The position numbers and the translations under genes were made by a program. Below the pieces are notes generated by a model. That model was not told the DNA's origin, did not search any database, and saw nothing but the letters and a program-made list of their open reading frames with translations. Shown piece by piece: positions 7,580-16,938 of a DNA stretch of 64,000 bases. This stretch comes from an uncultured Porphyromonas sp. (lineage in GTDB: Bacteria > Bacteroidota > Bacteroidia > Bacteroidales > Porphyromonadaceae), in contig CAKRMU010000001.1 in assembly GCA_934364985.1 (NCBI GenBank), forward strand, positions 124,001-188,000, read 5' to 3'. Positions within the stretch are counted from its first letter, which is position 1; each line of letters starts with the position of its first letter.

Positions 7580-9223
7580 CTACTTCTGCTTTTTATGGTG
7601 CTTAGTTACTTTAATAGGATGATTGCGGTATTCAAATTCATTTAATGACTCCTGCACATCTTTTGCATCGGAGAATGGAACTTCAAAAGTCGCATTTCTA
7701 TCAAACACATTTATCTTACCAATGAGTATGCTTCGCCCCACACAATGTTCGATCATATCAATAAGGATATTTGGATAGAGCCTATCTTTCTTACCTAAGT
7801 TTATCTGAAGGAGTTCAAACTTATTCGAGACATCCTGCTTTGCTTTAGCGTTAGTACCTTTGGTCTTGTTGCGTTTTTTGTCTTTCTTGCTCAGCTCTGG
7901 TATCTCTTCAATAGTTGTAGCTTGTTTATAATAGTCAAGCATCCTCTGTATTTCAAGATAGACAAGTCTTTGAAGTATTTCATCGCTATCGAGCCAAGAA
8001 AGACGCCTAATAACATGATCCATATATGGAGCAATAGCAATTGTATCAGGGACTGTATGCTCCATTCGATACACCAATTGTTGCAACTGCTTCTCGCATA
8101 TCTCCTCGGCTGTTGGCAACATAGCACGCTCCATAGTTATGCCACTCTCTTGCTCAATTCTGCGTATTTGACCACGCTCCCGTGCATGACATATAGCAAT
8201 AGAAATACCCTTTTTCCCAGCCCTTGCAGTCCGCCCACTACGATGTGTATAGCTCTCTATCTCAGCAGGTAAACCATAGTGTATCACATGCGTAAGGTTG
8301 TCAACATCCAAGCCTCTTGCCGCTACATCAGTAGCAACAAGTAGCTGAATCACACCCTTTCGAAAGCGTTGCATAACGTTATCACGCTGAGCTTGCGACA
8401 ATTCTCCGTGTAAGGCATCGGCAGGATACCCATCCTGTATTAATTGAGCCGCAATCTCTTGGGTAGTACGCCTTGTTTTACAAAATATGATCCCATAAAT
8501 ATTAGGATAATAGTCGGCTATTCTCTTAAGAGCAAGATAACGATCTGAGCTTGCCACCAAATAATACAGGTGACGAATATTTTTATTTACTCTTAGCTCG
8601 TTGCCTACAGATATCTCTTTTGGATTTGCCATATATTTAGAGATTATACGCCTAATATCCTGTGGCATAGTCGCTGAGAAAAGCAACATATGTCGCTCCT
8701 TAGGCACGCTCTCCAATATCTTCTCAATATCCTCTTTGAAGCCCATATTAAGCATCTCATCAGCTTCATCAAGGACGACATCAAGAGAGAGAGAAAGAGA
8801 GAGAGCACTGCGGCGTAGCAAGTCAAGTAAACGCCCTGGTGTAGCCACTACGATTTGAGCACCTCGACGTAACTGCTGTATCTGCTCCTCGATAGAAGCT
8901 CCCCCATATACAGCAACTATCGAAACGTCATCCATGTGGACAGCATATTGTGCAAGATCACGTGTTATTTGCATGCACAGCTCTCGAGTAGGAGCTAATA
9001 TAAGTGCTTGAGGGTACTGCTTCCCAACTTTTATATTCTGGAGTATGGGCAAAGCAAAGGCTGCAGTCTTTCCACTCCCTGTTTGGGCTAATGCTATAAT
9101 ATCTATTGTATTACCTAATAAAAGGGGAATAACAGCCTCTTGAATGGGCATAGGAGACTCGTAGCCCATTTCCTTAATAGCGGTTAGAAGGGGTTCAGAG
9201 ACACCGAGTTCGGCAAACGTCAT
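7580..9223 (-). CDS. DEAD-box ATP-dependent RNA helicase with DbpA-like RNA-binding domain
   Basis: 547 residues. Q-motif region (PMPIQEAVIP), Walker A AQTGSGKT (residues 46-53), PTRELCMQ, DEAD (152-155), SAT and HRSGRTARAG are all present, so both RecA-like domains are intact. A lysine-rich linker around residues 445-468 leads to a C-terminal domain (about 470-540) like the RNA-binding module of DbpA/DeaD, which binds structured rRNA. The likely role is ribosome assembly or RNA unwinding. Just before DEAD the protein reads LSLSLSL, encoded by a GA/CT dinucleotide tract (about 8784-8805). Confidence 0.9.
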   Translation of the reverse strand: MTFAELGVSEPLLTAIKEMGYESPMPIQEAVIPLLLGNTIDIIALAQTGSGKTAAFALPILQNIKVGKQYPQALILAPTRELCMQITRDLAQYAVHMDDVSIVAVYGGASIEEQIQQLRRGAQIVVATPGRLLDLLRRSALSLSLSLDVVLDEADEMLNMGFKEDIEKILESVPKERHMLLFSATMPQDIRRIISKYMANPKEISVGNELRVNKNIRHLYYLVASSDRYLALKRIADYYPNIYGIIFCKTRRTTQEIAAQLIQDGYPADALHGELSQAQRDNVMQRFRKGVIQLLVATDVAARGLDVDNLTHVIHYGLPAEIESYTHRSGRTARAGKKGISIAICHARERGQIRRIEQESGITMERAMLPTAEEICEKQLQQLVYRMEHTVPDTIAIAPYMDHVIRRLSWLDSDEILQRLVYLEIQRMLDYYKQATTIEEIPELSKKDKKRNKTKGTNAKAKQDVSNKFELLQINLGKKDRLYPNILIDMIEHCVGRSILIGKINVFDRNATFEVPFSDAKDVQESLNEFEYRNHPIKVTKHHKKQK

Positions 9224-9271
9224 AATGTTAGATGCTAACTACCTTCATAGGTAATAAAGGTAGTGATATTT

Positions 9272-10759
9272 TTATTCTTTATTATCAGGCTGTCTTTCGT
9301 GATTAGCACGTGGCGTAAAAACCCTTGTTGTACTATCCTTAGCCCTAACTTTAGTCGAATACTCAAAGCTGTTATCTTTGGTTGAATACGAACGTCTATC
9401 TCGATACTCACTATCATTATCACGATAACGTGGTGACGTTATATCTCCCTTTTTCCGGTCGTTTCGAGGTCTACGACTACTTTTCATCCGGAACGCCTGT
9501 TGCTCCCTCTTGAGTGCTTCGCGGTCGCGATAATACTGTTCCCGTTCTTCTTTTGAAGGGAGGAGTCCTTGCTGACTTAGACTTTCTAAGTGTTCGTCAC
9601 GTTTCCCCTCAAAAAGTTCATACCCTCGAAGCTCACACTCAATCATCCCATTATAGAGTTTCTCTTTTTGGAAATGTTTTAAGCCAATGGCATTAAATCC
9701 TTCCTCAAGATTTCCACTAATTACCCAAGCCTTCCACCCCATAAATACGTGCTTTAGGGTAGAGCCAATACTACTATACAATCGCTCTAGGTCTGATGGA
9801 CGAAGCCGCTCACCATAAGGAGGATTCATCACGATGATTCCCTCAGTACCTGGTCGAGAATCCTCTGTATAGTCTTCAAAGGGCTTAACTTGTAAATCAA
9901 TATATTTGGAGATACCCGCATTTTTAATATTTCCTCGAGAGATGGCAATGGCTTTGGGGTGTATATCTGAGCCGAAAATTTTATGTGTAAAAGGCTTCTC
10001 TTCCCAATCCTCCAATATCTCTTCAAGTAAATCTTTATCAAAATCAACCCACCGCTCAAAAGCATACTGAGTACGGAATATTCCAGGAGGGATACCGAGA
10101 GCTATCAATGCTGCCTCACAAAGAAACGTACCACTTCCACACATAGGATCAAGGAAATTGCACTGACCTTTCCAGCCGGCTTTTATCAGAATACCGGCCG
10201 CAAGAACTTCGCTAATAGGTGCATCATTTTGCCCTAAACGATAGCCTCTTTTATGCAAACTCTCACCACTAGAGTCTAAAGCTAATGTAACGACAGAGTC
10301 GGCTATGTGGATATGGAATCGCACATCAGGGTCAACGACTGACACATTTGGACGACGATCAGACTTATCCTTAAAGTAATCAGCGATGGCATCCTTAGCA
10401 CGATATGCGACAAACTTGCTATGTGTGAATTGCTCTGAGTAAACGACAGTATCAATAGCAAAAGTGGTTCGAGGAGTCAAATACTTATCCCATGCGACAC
10501 ATTCATACAAATGCTGATAAATAGCATCGGGATCATTGGCCTCAAATTGTGCTATAGGTACTAATATTCTAAGAGCGGTACGTAAGTGAATATTAGCTTT
10601 GTACAGGAGCTTTTTATCTCCTCGGAATGCTACCATTCGTCTATGGATAACAATATCCTTAGCCCCTAACTCTTTTAACTCCCCCTCTAAAACATCCTCG
10701 AGACCATACATGGTCTTGGCAAGCATTTCAAACTCCCCCGTGACTACTTCGTTTACCAT
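9272..10759 (-). CDS. THUMP-domain class I RNA methyltransferase (RlmL-like)
   Basis: 495 residues. The N-terminal part (about 10-165) resembles the ferredoxin-like plus THUMP RNA-binding region of RlmL, and residues about 185-385 form a Rossmann methyltransferase with the SAM loop DPMCGSG (204-210) and the N2-guanine catalytic motif NPPY (312-315). The family methylates G2445 of 23S rRNA; the separate RlmK half found in the fused E. coli enzyme is absent. The last 70 residues are an Arg/Lys/Asp/Ser-rich disordered tail (RRPRNDRKKGD, RYRDNDSEYRDRR), perhaps an extra RNA-binding extension. A TACCTTTG -7 element lies on the minus strand at 10799-10806, without a clear -33. Confidence 0.82.
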   Translation of the reverse strand: MVNEVVTGEFEMLAKTMYGLEDVLEGELKELGAKDIVIHRRMVAFRGDKKLLYKANIHLRTALRILVPIAQFEANDPDAIYQHLYECVAWDKYLTPRTTFAIDTVVYSEQFTHSKFVAYRAKDAIADYFKDKSDRRPNVSVVDPDVRFHIHIADSVVTLALDSSGESLHKRGYRLGQNDAPISEVLAAGILIKAGWKGQCNFLDPMCGSGTFLCEAALIALGIPPGIFRTQYAFERWVDFDKDLLEEILEDWEEKPFTHKIFGSDIHPKAIAISRGNIKNAGISKYIDLQVKPFEDYTEDSRPGTEGIIVMNPPYGERLRPSDLERLYSSIGSTLKHVFMGWKAWVISGNLEEGFNAIGLKHFQKEKLYNGMIECELRGYELFEGKRDEHLESLSQQGLLPSKEEREQYYRDREALKREQQAFRMKSSRRPRNDRKKGDITSPRYRDNDSEYRDRRSYSTKDNSFEYSTKVRAKDSTTRVFTPRANHERQPDNKE

Positions 10760-10839
10760 TATTTGGTTTTCAGTTTCTTTATATATCTATTCACGAGACA
10801 AAGGTACTAATAATAGCCGAAAAATAAGCACCTTATCCC

Positions 10840-11526
10840 TTAATTACTCTTCGCTATTTCTTCAAAAGAAATTCCGAAGACCTTTGAGAAAGCATCACAA
10901 AGGTCGGATTTTGCTTGTGTCATTGAAATCTCTTGCCCCGACTCAAGACACAAATTGGTAACGCCTCTATCTGAGAAGCCACAAGGGTTAATGATACTAA
11001 ACGCATTTGGAGGAGTACATACATTAAAAGCTATGCCGTGCATCGTGATGTAACGGCTTGCCTGTATCCCTATCGCACAGAGTTTACGAAGACCTTTGCT
11101 ATCATCGATCCAAACTCCAGATGCTCCATGGATGCGTTTCCCTACTACATTATATTTTGATGCTACGCGTATGGCGACCTCTTCAAGATTCTCAACATAC
11201 TGCCTTAATCCAATACCTAAGGCTTCAAGGTCAAAAATAGGATAAATTGTCCACTGCCCAGGTCCGTGATAAGTAGCATCCCCTCCCCTTTGGATTTCAA
11301 ATACATCAATTCCTTGATTCATTAATAACTCTCGAGGAATAAGGATATTTCGTTTGTCTGCGTGCTTACCAAGCGTAACGACAGGATAATGCTCATTAAA
11401 TATGAGTGTCGATAGTATCTCTTTATGATTCTTTTTACACTCCAAAGCGGTCTCAAAAAGACAGACCTGCTGTCTAAGAGAATCGGCATATCTAATTTTG
11501 CCGTTGTCAATTAATGTAGCTTTCAT
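10840..11526 (-). CDS. lipB: Octanoyltransferase LipB
   Basis: 228 residues. LipB transfers octanoate from acyl carrier protein to the lipoyl domains of 2-oxoacid dehydrogenases or GcvH. The signature RGGDATYHGPGQ (80-91) is clear. The catalytic lysine is probably Lys148 (RKLCAIG) and the catalytic cysteine Cys182 (INPCGF), both conserved in the family. LipA is not adjacent. It starts 4 bases after the stop of the AddB-like gene, so the two are probably co-transcribed despite unrelated functions. Confidence 0.95.
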   Translation of the reverse strand: MKATLIDNGKIRYADSLRQQVCLFETALECKKNHKEILSTLIFNEHYPVVTLGKHADKRNILIPRELLMNQGIDVFEIQRGGDATYHGPGQWTIYPIFDLEALGIGLRQYVENLEEVAIRVASKYNVVGKRIHGASGVWIDDSKGLRKLCAIGIQASRYITMHGIAFNVCTPPNAFSIINPCGFSDRGVTNLCLESGQEISMTQAKSDLCDAFSKVFGISFEEIAKSN

Positions 11527-11530
11527 TTTA

Positions 11531-14419
11531 TTAAAAAAAATCTTTTAGAACTGCTGAGCTACATAGCTTCTTAGCCGCACAATAATCACATCCTCCCTTT
11601 TGGGGATTGGGTTGAAACTGCTCGTCCGTCTTTACAATACTGATTAATGTCTCTCGCAACAATTCTTCAAATCTCTCTTGTATAACTGAATAGGAAGTAA
11701 TAGGGATAGATACTTTATTACTTTTATCAATAAAAAAACCTTGTTCCCTACTTCGCACCTTAACGAGCATCGTCGTAATTTTTGACGATTCTATAGATGA
11801 TATTTTATCATATCCACCTTTGAGCATTATCAAAGCATAAATAAACAACTGTAATGCGGCTTTTCCTATCTTATCCTTTTCTGGACTAAAACTATCCACT
11901 AAGTTAAAGACAAAATCATCTCCACCTGTTTTATAATCAAATAGCCTAATGATACCATCTTTCTTATCTATTCTATCAATATATCCCTTAAGATTGATTG
12001 GACCAATAGCGTCACTAAAATCGTAAGTAGCCTTAACGGGTACTTCACCCCCAATGTAATAGAAAGGGGCATTCTCGCGAATGTCCATATTAATCACCTC
12101 CCTAATGATACTCTCCACTGCCTCTAATAGAATAGCATTATAACTAACTCGACCGTCTTCGCTGTCGATAGACTCCCCAAAGGATAAAAGTACGGCTCTC
12201 TTTATATCTTCATCAGAAACTTTTCGGAGCATTTCCTGAGTAACTTCTTTGCCCTCAAAGTCATTATAAAGACGATCTAATACTTGATGAATAAGTGTTC
12301 CCTCTTCCTTTTTATCTAATATTTCACTAACCTCTTCATCTTCTCTAAGTCCCAAAATCGTTTCATAATAAAACCTCCGAGGACACATTATATATTGAAG
12401 AATACGGCTTGGAGATAATGCGACGGCACTATTGGGATCTGTAATTTGATCCCTATAATGTGCTACTCGCTTTTCAATATCTATTGTGACATCTTCAGAA
12501 TGTGGGGCAAATGGCATCAATTCGAATGATGCTTCATGGTAAGTCGCAGGAGTATTATAGACATTTGTAAGTAACTTAAGATAGCGCGATGATTCTCCAC
12601 TACTTCTATCATTTTTCCGTGAATCATAAAGAGCATATAGGTGAGTAGACCTACTCAATAAGTGGAAAAAATTATAGGCTCTAATATCATCCTGCCATTG
12701 GTATGTCGGCAAATTGTACTCCCTCCGTAAACCCTGGGGGATAAGCCCATACTTCTTACTAGTGGAAGGGAGTAAACCCTCACCCGTATCGAGCACAATA
12801 ACCGTCTCAAAATCTATTGATCTTGCCTCCAAAAGTCCCATTATCTGCAACCCTTTCAGAGGCTCACCTTCGAATGGTATTTTGGCGTGAATAATAGTAG
12901 TGCTTATCAGATCAAAAAGCAAACTATTTCCCACTAATTCTGAAGCATCGCTATGATTTGATATAAACTTAGTGAAGGAAGCTCTTTGCTCATTTAGCAA
13001 ATCAGTTAACATTTGAAGAGCGACTAAGTCGGTCTCTTCTAAGTTATTTTGGTGCATTGCATAGCTAAAAAGTTGCAACGTATTGTCAAAGACATCACAA
13101 TTATTTGGAGTCAAAAGCAGGCACAATATCTCAGGATAGTCTGCATTGATTTGTTGCTTAAGCTCAGAAGAAGTAAAAAATATCTTTTGACGTTTATACC
13201 TTGCTAATAGATCCTGAATGCTAAACTGTGTTGAAACAAAATGTAGGGATAACAGCTCCAATAGTTCATCTCTTCTCCAAGTCCCTTTTCTTAGACAAAC
13301 TATTTTTTGGAGTTTTAATACGTGTAATAGTTTACTCACAATGGGAAGCTCCTTAATTGGAAAGCCCATAGTGACGTTGATGGACTCTTTAGGTAGATTG
13401 AGATGTGCTAAAAGAGTTATCAATTGGCTCTCGTCAGGGAGGACAATCGCTACATTGGGATCAAAAGTATTTACTTCAACCTTTGGAAGTATTTCTTGCT
13501 TAATGTAAGTAGACTGTGCGACCTTTGAAGGAATAGATATGATCTCAAGTTTTGGGCGATATTTCTCTTCTTTATTTCTATTGTACGCAAGCTCTCCCAC
13601 AGGCTCAGGGAATCGTACATTTTCACTTCTCGCTTTATCTGTATATCGTTTCTTGAGTAAATCGTTATCATAGTCCCAATAAAAAAGTGTTTCACTATGC
13701 TCAGAAAAGTACTTCAATAGTTTCTGTTCACTTAGAGATAGAGCATTAAGACCGACAAAAACATTCACCTTGCCATCACAGCAAATGTCAATCTCATGAC
13801 TCTCAAGCCGCTCCAAAATATCACGAATAAGCATCCCATTGTATGCCAAACCCTCCTCCCTTAAGACCTGTTTAAGTCTATGATAAATCCAAGGCATCTT
13901 GCTCCAAAACTCAGCATAACCTCGATCAAAGCTTTTATCCAGATCTACTTTTACAAATCGTTGGAGAGCATCTATTTGCTGGGAATTTAGGTATTCCTTT
14001 GGATTGATAGTGAGTTTATCAAGCTCATCCATATTCCTAAATATCTCACCAGCATTTCCAAGATGCATATCAATATCATTGAAGTCTGCCAAAAGTTGAC
14101 GCCCTACGTCATAAAAGCTTTCAAAGTCGTGGTCAGTCTGAGGATATGCGTCATGAAAGCACCTATAGAGATGAAATATAATGAGCAGATCTTTATTGGG
14201 ATCATCTTGGAGCATATTTGAAGTACGCTCCAAGAAAGTGTAGAGCGTTGTTGTCTCCGGGAGCCATAATAGCTTCCCGGTAGTTTGTTGTTTTAGGTAA
14301 TGCTTAAAGAAACTACCTGCACGCTTATTCTGAAAGAAAAAGCGATACCTATACAAATCCTCTCCTCTTTGATGGTAAAAAAGCTCAGCTAAATCTCGAA
14401 GGAATGAATTATGTACCAT
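11531..14419 (-). CDS. AddB-like PD-(D/E)XK nuclease
   Basis: 962 residues. The C-terminal third is a RecB-type nuclease: a CPRRFYY segment with the first cluster cysteine, then GYIDRIDKKDG...DYKTG with the catalytic Asp and Lys, and a CX2CX5C motif at Cys944, Cys947 and Cys953. Together the four cysteines match the iron-sulfur staple of AddB. The N-terminal part lacks a Walker A loop, like the inactivated helicase half of Bacteroidetes AddB proteins. AddB works with AddA in double-strand break end resection, but no AddA-type helicase is adjacent here. A shadow frame in the opposite strand at 13218-13508 is not credible. Confidence 0.75.
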   Translation of the reverse strand: MVHNSFLRDLAELFYHQRGEDLYRYRFFFQNKRAGSFFKHYLKQQTTGKLLWLPETTTLYTFLERTSNMLQDDPNKDLLIIFHLYRCFHDAYPQTDHDFESFYDVGRQLLADFNDIDMHLGNAGEIFRNMDELDKLTINPKEYLNSQQIDALQRFVKVDLDKSFDRGYAEFWSKMPWIYHRLKQVLREEGLAYNGMLIRDILERLESHEIDICCDGKVNVFVGLNALSLSEQKLLKYFSEHSETLFYWDYDNDLLKKRYTDKARSENVRFPEPVGELAYNRNKEEKYRPKLEIISIPSKVAQSTYIKQEILPKVEVNTFDPNVAIVLPDESQLITLLAHLNLPKESINVTMGFPIKELPIVSKLLHVLKLQKIVCLRKGTWRRDELLELLSLHFVSTQFSIQDLLARYKRQKIFFTSSELKQQINADYPEILCLLLTPNNCDVFDNTLQLFSYAMHQNNLEETDLVALQMLTDLLNEQRASFTKFISNHSDASELVGNSLLFDLISTTIIHAKIPFEGEPLKGLQIMGLLEARSIDFETVIVLDTGEGLLPSTSKKYGLIPQGLRREYNLPTYQWQDDIRAYNFFHLLSRSTHLYALYDSRKNDRSSGESSRYLKLLTNVYNTPATYHEASFELMPFAPHSEDVTIDIEKRVAHYRDQITDPNSAVALSPSRILQYIMCPRRFYYETILGLREDEEVSEILDKKEEGTLIHQVLDRLYNDFEGKEVTQEMLRKVSDEDIKRAVLLSFGESIDSEDGRVSYNAILLEAVESIIREVINMDIRENAPFYYIGGEVPVKATYDFSDAIGPINLKGYIDRIDKKDGIIRLFDYKTGGDDFVFNLVDSFSPEKDKIGKAALQLFIYALIMLKGGYDKISSIESSKITTMLVKVRSREQGFFIDKSNKVSIPITSYSVIQERFEELLRETLISIVKTDEQFQPNPQKGGCDYCAAKKLCSSAVLKDFF

Positions 14420-14440
14420 TGTATCAACGCAAGTTGAATT

Positions 14441-15865
14441 TTAGAAAGGAGTGCCGCTTTTTCTTTCAATAATAGTTGTTTCAAGTGTGGTATTTTGGTC
14501 ATTAATTGAGAATTTCACAGCAGAGGGTAAAACTAAGTGTGACAAACTCAATGTCGTACCACCATTTGAATTCTCAGCAGTTGTCCGCTCGACAGGTATG
14601 AGGACTACCACTAAGTCTTCATTAGGATGTTTTGCAATATGATCAAGAATAAGCGAACCTACATTGCCAAAATTATAACTTTGCGAGCCTGCTATGGTAA
14701 GTTCTCCAATATATGAAGTATATATTTCGCTTAAGCTATTTTCAGTGCGTTCTTTTTCAAAAAACTCTTCTACCCGATTTTTGGGAAGCATAAGCAAAGA
14801 TTTAGGAGCATCAAGCTTATAAGGATCAGAAGTTGAACTACTCTTACTCGCCTCACCTTGAATCTGGAAAGTAGCTGAGTTAAGCACTCGAGTGTAGCCA
14901 TTAGGAGCTTCTTTTAAGGTTTGTACTATCTCGCGGGTAGGAATTGTCAGCTCTGGCCATACGCCATTAGGAGCTTTGACATACGCATATTTGTCATCGT
15001 TAATAAGCTTCTCCACTCCGTAGTTTACAAAAGATGAGAGCTGAGGCACTTCAGATGTGTGGATAAGACTTTGTGAAAATGCCTTATTCACTTTTTTCTT
15101 TGTTTTCGTCTTGCTATCTGTTACTTCCACCTCCTTAGTGTAATAAAAGGCTAACTCAGTACTATATATCCGTATCACACTACCTTGACCTGCTTTCGTA
15201 TGGATATACACGCCCTTAAACCATTCTTCAAAAGCTTTTTGATTCGCAAATATTGGATCGCCTGCTTTTGACATGGCTAAGAACTGGTCTCCTAACTCAT
15301 CTAACAATGGGATAGAAAGCATAAAGCCGTACGCGTTACCTTTGCTATCAACCAGCTTCTTCGTACCCCTTCCTGCCCAATAACTTTTTTCACCGATAGA
15401 CTCTCCAATCAAACTAGATATATCAGAAATAGAATACTTATTATGCTCAAGCTTCGCATTCAATCTATTGACTTGTACCTGCATATTTGCAATAGTATCA
15501 CCTACGACACCATCGTAGTATAGATTAAGCCTGACAGAATCTATCTTTTGAATGATATCCTCTTCCTTAAACCGGAATCCATTAGGTAAGTAAAACTGCG
15601 TTAAGTACCCACTTTCAATACCACCATATACTGTATTAGGGAGTGTACCAACATACCCTTTTGCACTACTGATATATATGTTTTGAATATGAGCGTCAGT
15701 GCCGGCCTTTACGGTACGCAATTTAACCTTATATTCTTTAGAAATAGGTTTACTCTTAAGGTACTCGGGCAGAACTTCATACCCAACAGAGTTATCAATA
15801 CCATCACAACTCGCTAATGATAGAAGTACCACTAACAAAAAACCTACTTTATGTATCCTATTCAT
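14441..15865 (-). CDS. DUF4270 family lipoprotein
   Basis: 474 residues. A lipoprotein signal peptide is visible, with lipobox LASC (Cys20). The mature protein contains DUF4270-like features: an early YEVLPEYL, the segment KLRTVKAGTDAH and a long beta-rich body with no enzymatic motif. In Bacteroidales DUF4270 lipoproteins commonly sit next to the short glycogen synthase, as here (66-base gap). I infer an outer-membrane-attached protein of unknown function. Confidence 0.75.
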   Translation of the reverse strand: MNRIHKVGFLLVVLLSLASCDGIDNSVGYEVLPEYLKSKPISKEYKVKLRTVKAGTDAHIQNIYISSAKGYVGTLPNTVYGGIESGYLTQFYLPNGFRFKEEDIIQKIDSVRLNLYYDGVVGDTIANMQVQVNRLNAKLEHNKYSISDISSLIGESIGEKSYWAGRGTKKLVDSKGNAYGFMLSIPLLDELGDQFLAMSKAGDPIFANQKAFEEWFKGVYIHTKAGQGSVIRIYSTELAFYYTKEVEVTDSKTKTKKKVNKAFSQSLIHTSEVPQLSSFVNYGVEKLINDDKYAYVKAPNGVWPELTIPTREIVQTLKEAPNGYTRVLNSATFQIQGEASKSSSTSDPYKLDAPKSLLMLPKNRVEEFFEKERTENSLSEIYTSYIGELTIAGSQSYNFGNVGSLILDHIAKHPNEDLVVVLIPVERTTAENSNGGTTLSLSHLVLPSAVKFSINDQNTTLETTIIERKSGTPF

Positions 15866-15931
15866 AAACTATAATAATCGAACAACACGAGACGAAACTA
15901 CACATCACGCTCGTACACTATTTATAAATAA

Positions 15932-16801
15932 TCACTCATCCAAATCATCCGTAGCACTATCTTCTTGAAGTACTTCGGAATAAAAATCTGCCACAGTCTC
16001 AATTAATTGTTCATTACCAACGAAGTCAAGATATTTAAGTCCAGAGTTCTCTGCCGCATGGTCAATAGCATCAATAAGTCCCTGACTTGCTTCTTTTTTA
16101 GAATATATAATTCCATCGACGTATTGCAAAACGAGCTCGACAAGAGCTTCCTTTTCGAGTTTTCTTCCATCCAATAAAGGGTGTTCAATATGGTCGTAAG
16201 CCAAAACTTGGGTTAGCTGTTCGTCAAAAGGATATTGTGGGGCAGTATCATATGCCGAAAAGATAATTTTTGCCCTTGATAAAGCAGGATCATCTTTCAG
16301 CATTGTGCGTAAATACAGAGGTGCTAAACCTGTAAACCACCCCTGACAATGTATGATATCGGGGATCCACCTTAGTTTTTTTACTGTCTCAAATACCCCT
16401 CTAATAAAAAACACTGCACGCTCTACATTGTCAGGATAATAGCTTCCCTCTGGATCAGTAAAGACACCTTTACGAGCAAAAAAATCATCATTGTCAATAA
16501 AGTAAACCTGCATTCTCTGGGGCAAAAGGCTGGCGACCTTAACCACGAGTTGATGTACTTTATCATTAACAGTTAGATTGACTCCAGAGAGTCTTATCAC
16601 CTCGTGTAGCTGGTTTCGACGTTCATTGATAACACCATAATTAGGCATAAAAGTGCGGATATCATTTCCACGCTCTAAAATACCTAAGGGAATGAGTTTT
16701 GACTCTTTCCCCACCGGGGTTTCCTCGAGGTAGGGGTAGATCTCCTGTGCCAAATAGAGTACCTTTTTCTTTGCTACCTTCTTTTTTCTCATCGTTACCA
16801 T
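15932..16801 (-). CDS. Short glycogen/starch synthase (GT5 N-terminal domain)
   Basis: About 289 residues from ATG 16801; a TTG six codons upstream (16819) is less likely. The sequence matches the GT5 catalytic N-terminal half (VLYLAQEIYPYLEE, RTFMPNYG, IIHCQGWFTGLAP), but the GT-B C-terminal half of typical 470-residue synthases is missing. Bacteroidales encode such short forms beside panC and DUF4270. The role in glycogen metabolism is therefore by family only, and catalytic competence is uncertain. The N-terminus is Lys/Arg-rich. A good promoter lies at 16874-16904. The C-terminus is acidic. Confidence 0.8.
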   Translation of the reverse strand: MVTMRKKKVAKKKVLYLAQEIYPYLEETPVGKESKLIPLGILERGNDIRTFMPNYGVINERRNQLHEVIRLSGVNLTVNDKVHQLVVKVASLLPQRMQVYFIDNDDFFARKGVFTDPEGSYYPDNVERAVFFIRGVFETVKKLRWIPDIIHCQGWFTGLAPLYLRTMLKDDPALSRAKIIFSAYDTAPQYPFDEQLTQVLAYDHIEHPLLDGRKLEKEALVELVLQYVDGIIYSKKEASQGLIDAIDHAAENSGLKYLDFVGNEQLIETVADFYSEVLQEDSATDDLDE

Positions 16802-16873
16802 GCTATTATCTTTTCTCAAAGTAAATGATTACAAAGTGCTCAAACTGTTTATATAACAGATCTTATCAGCCCT

Positions 16874-16904
16874 CAAAGTTAACGATTTTTCCTCACTCTA
16901 CCAA
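16874..16904 (-). promoter_or_regulatory. Probable promoter of the glycogen synthase gene
   Basis: On the minus strand TTG (16902-16904), 20 bases, then TAACTTTG (16874-16881), fitting TTG-N20-TAnnTTTG. It lies in the 130-base gap after the GHL10-type gene and gives a leader of about 65 bases to ATG 16801. Confidence 0.55.
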
Positions 16905-16938
16905 TCGCCACGAAGTATACAGGCTATGAAAAAGTATG

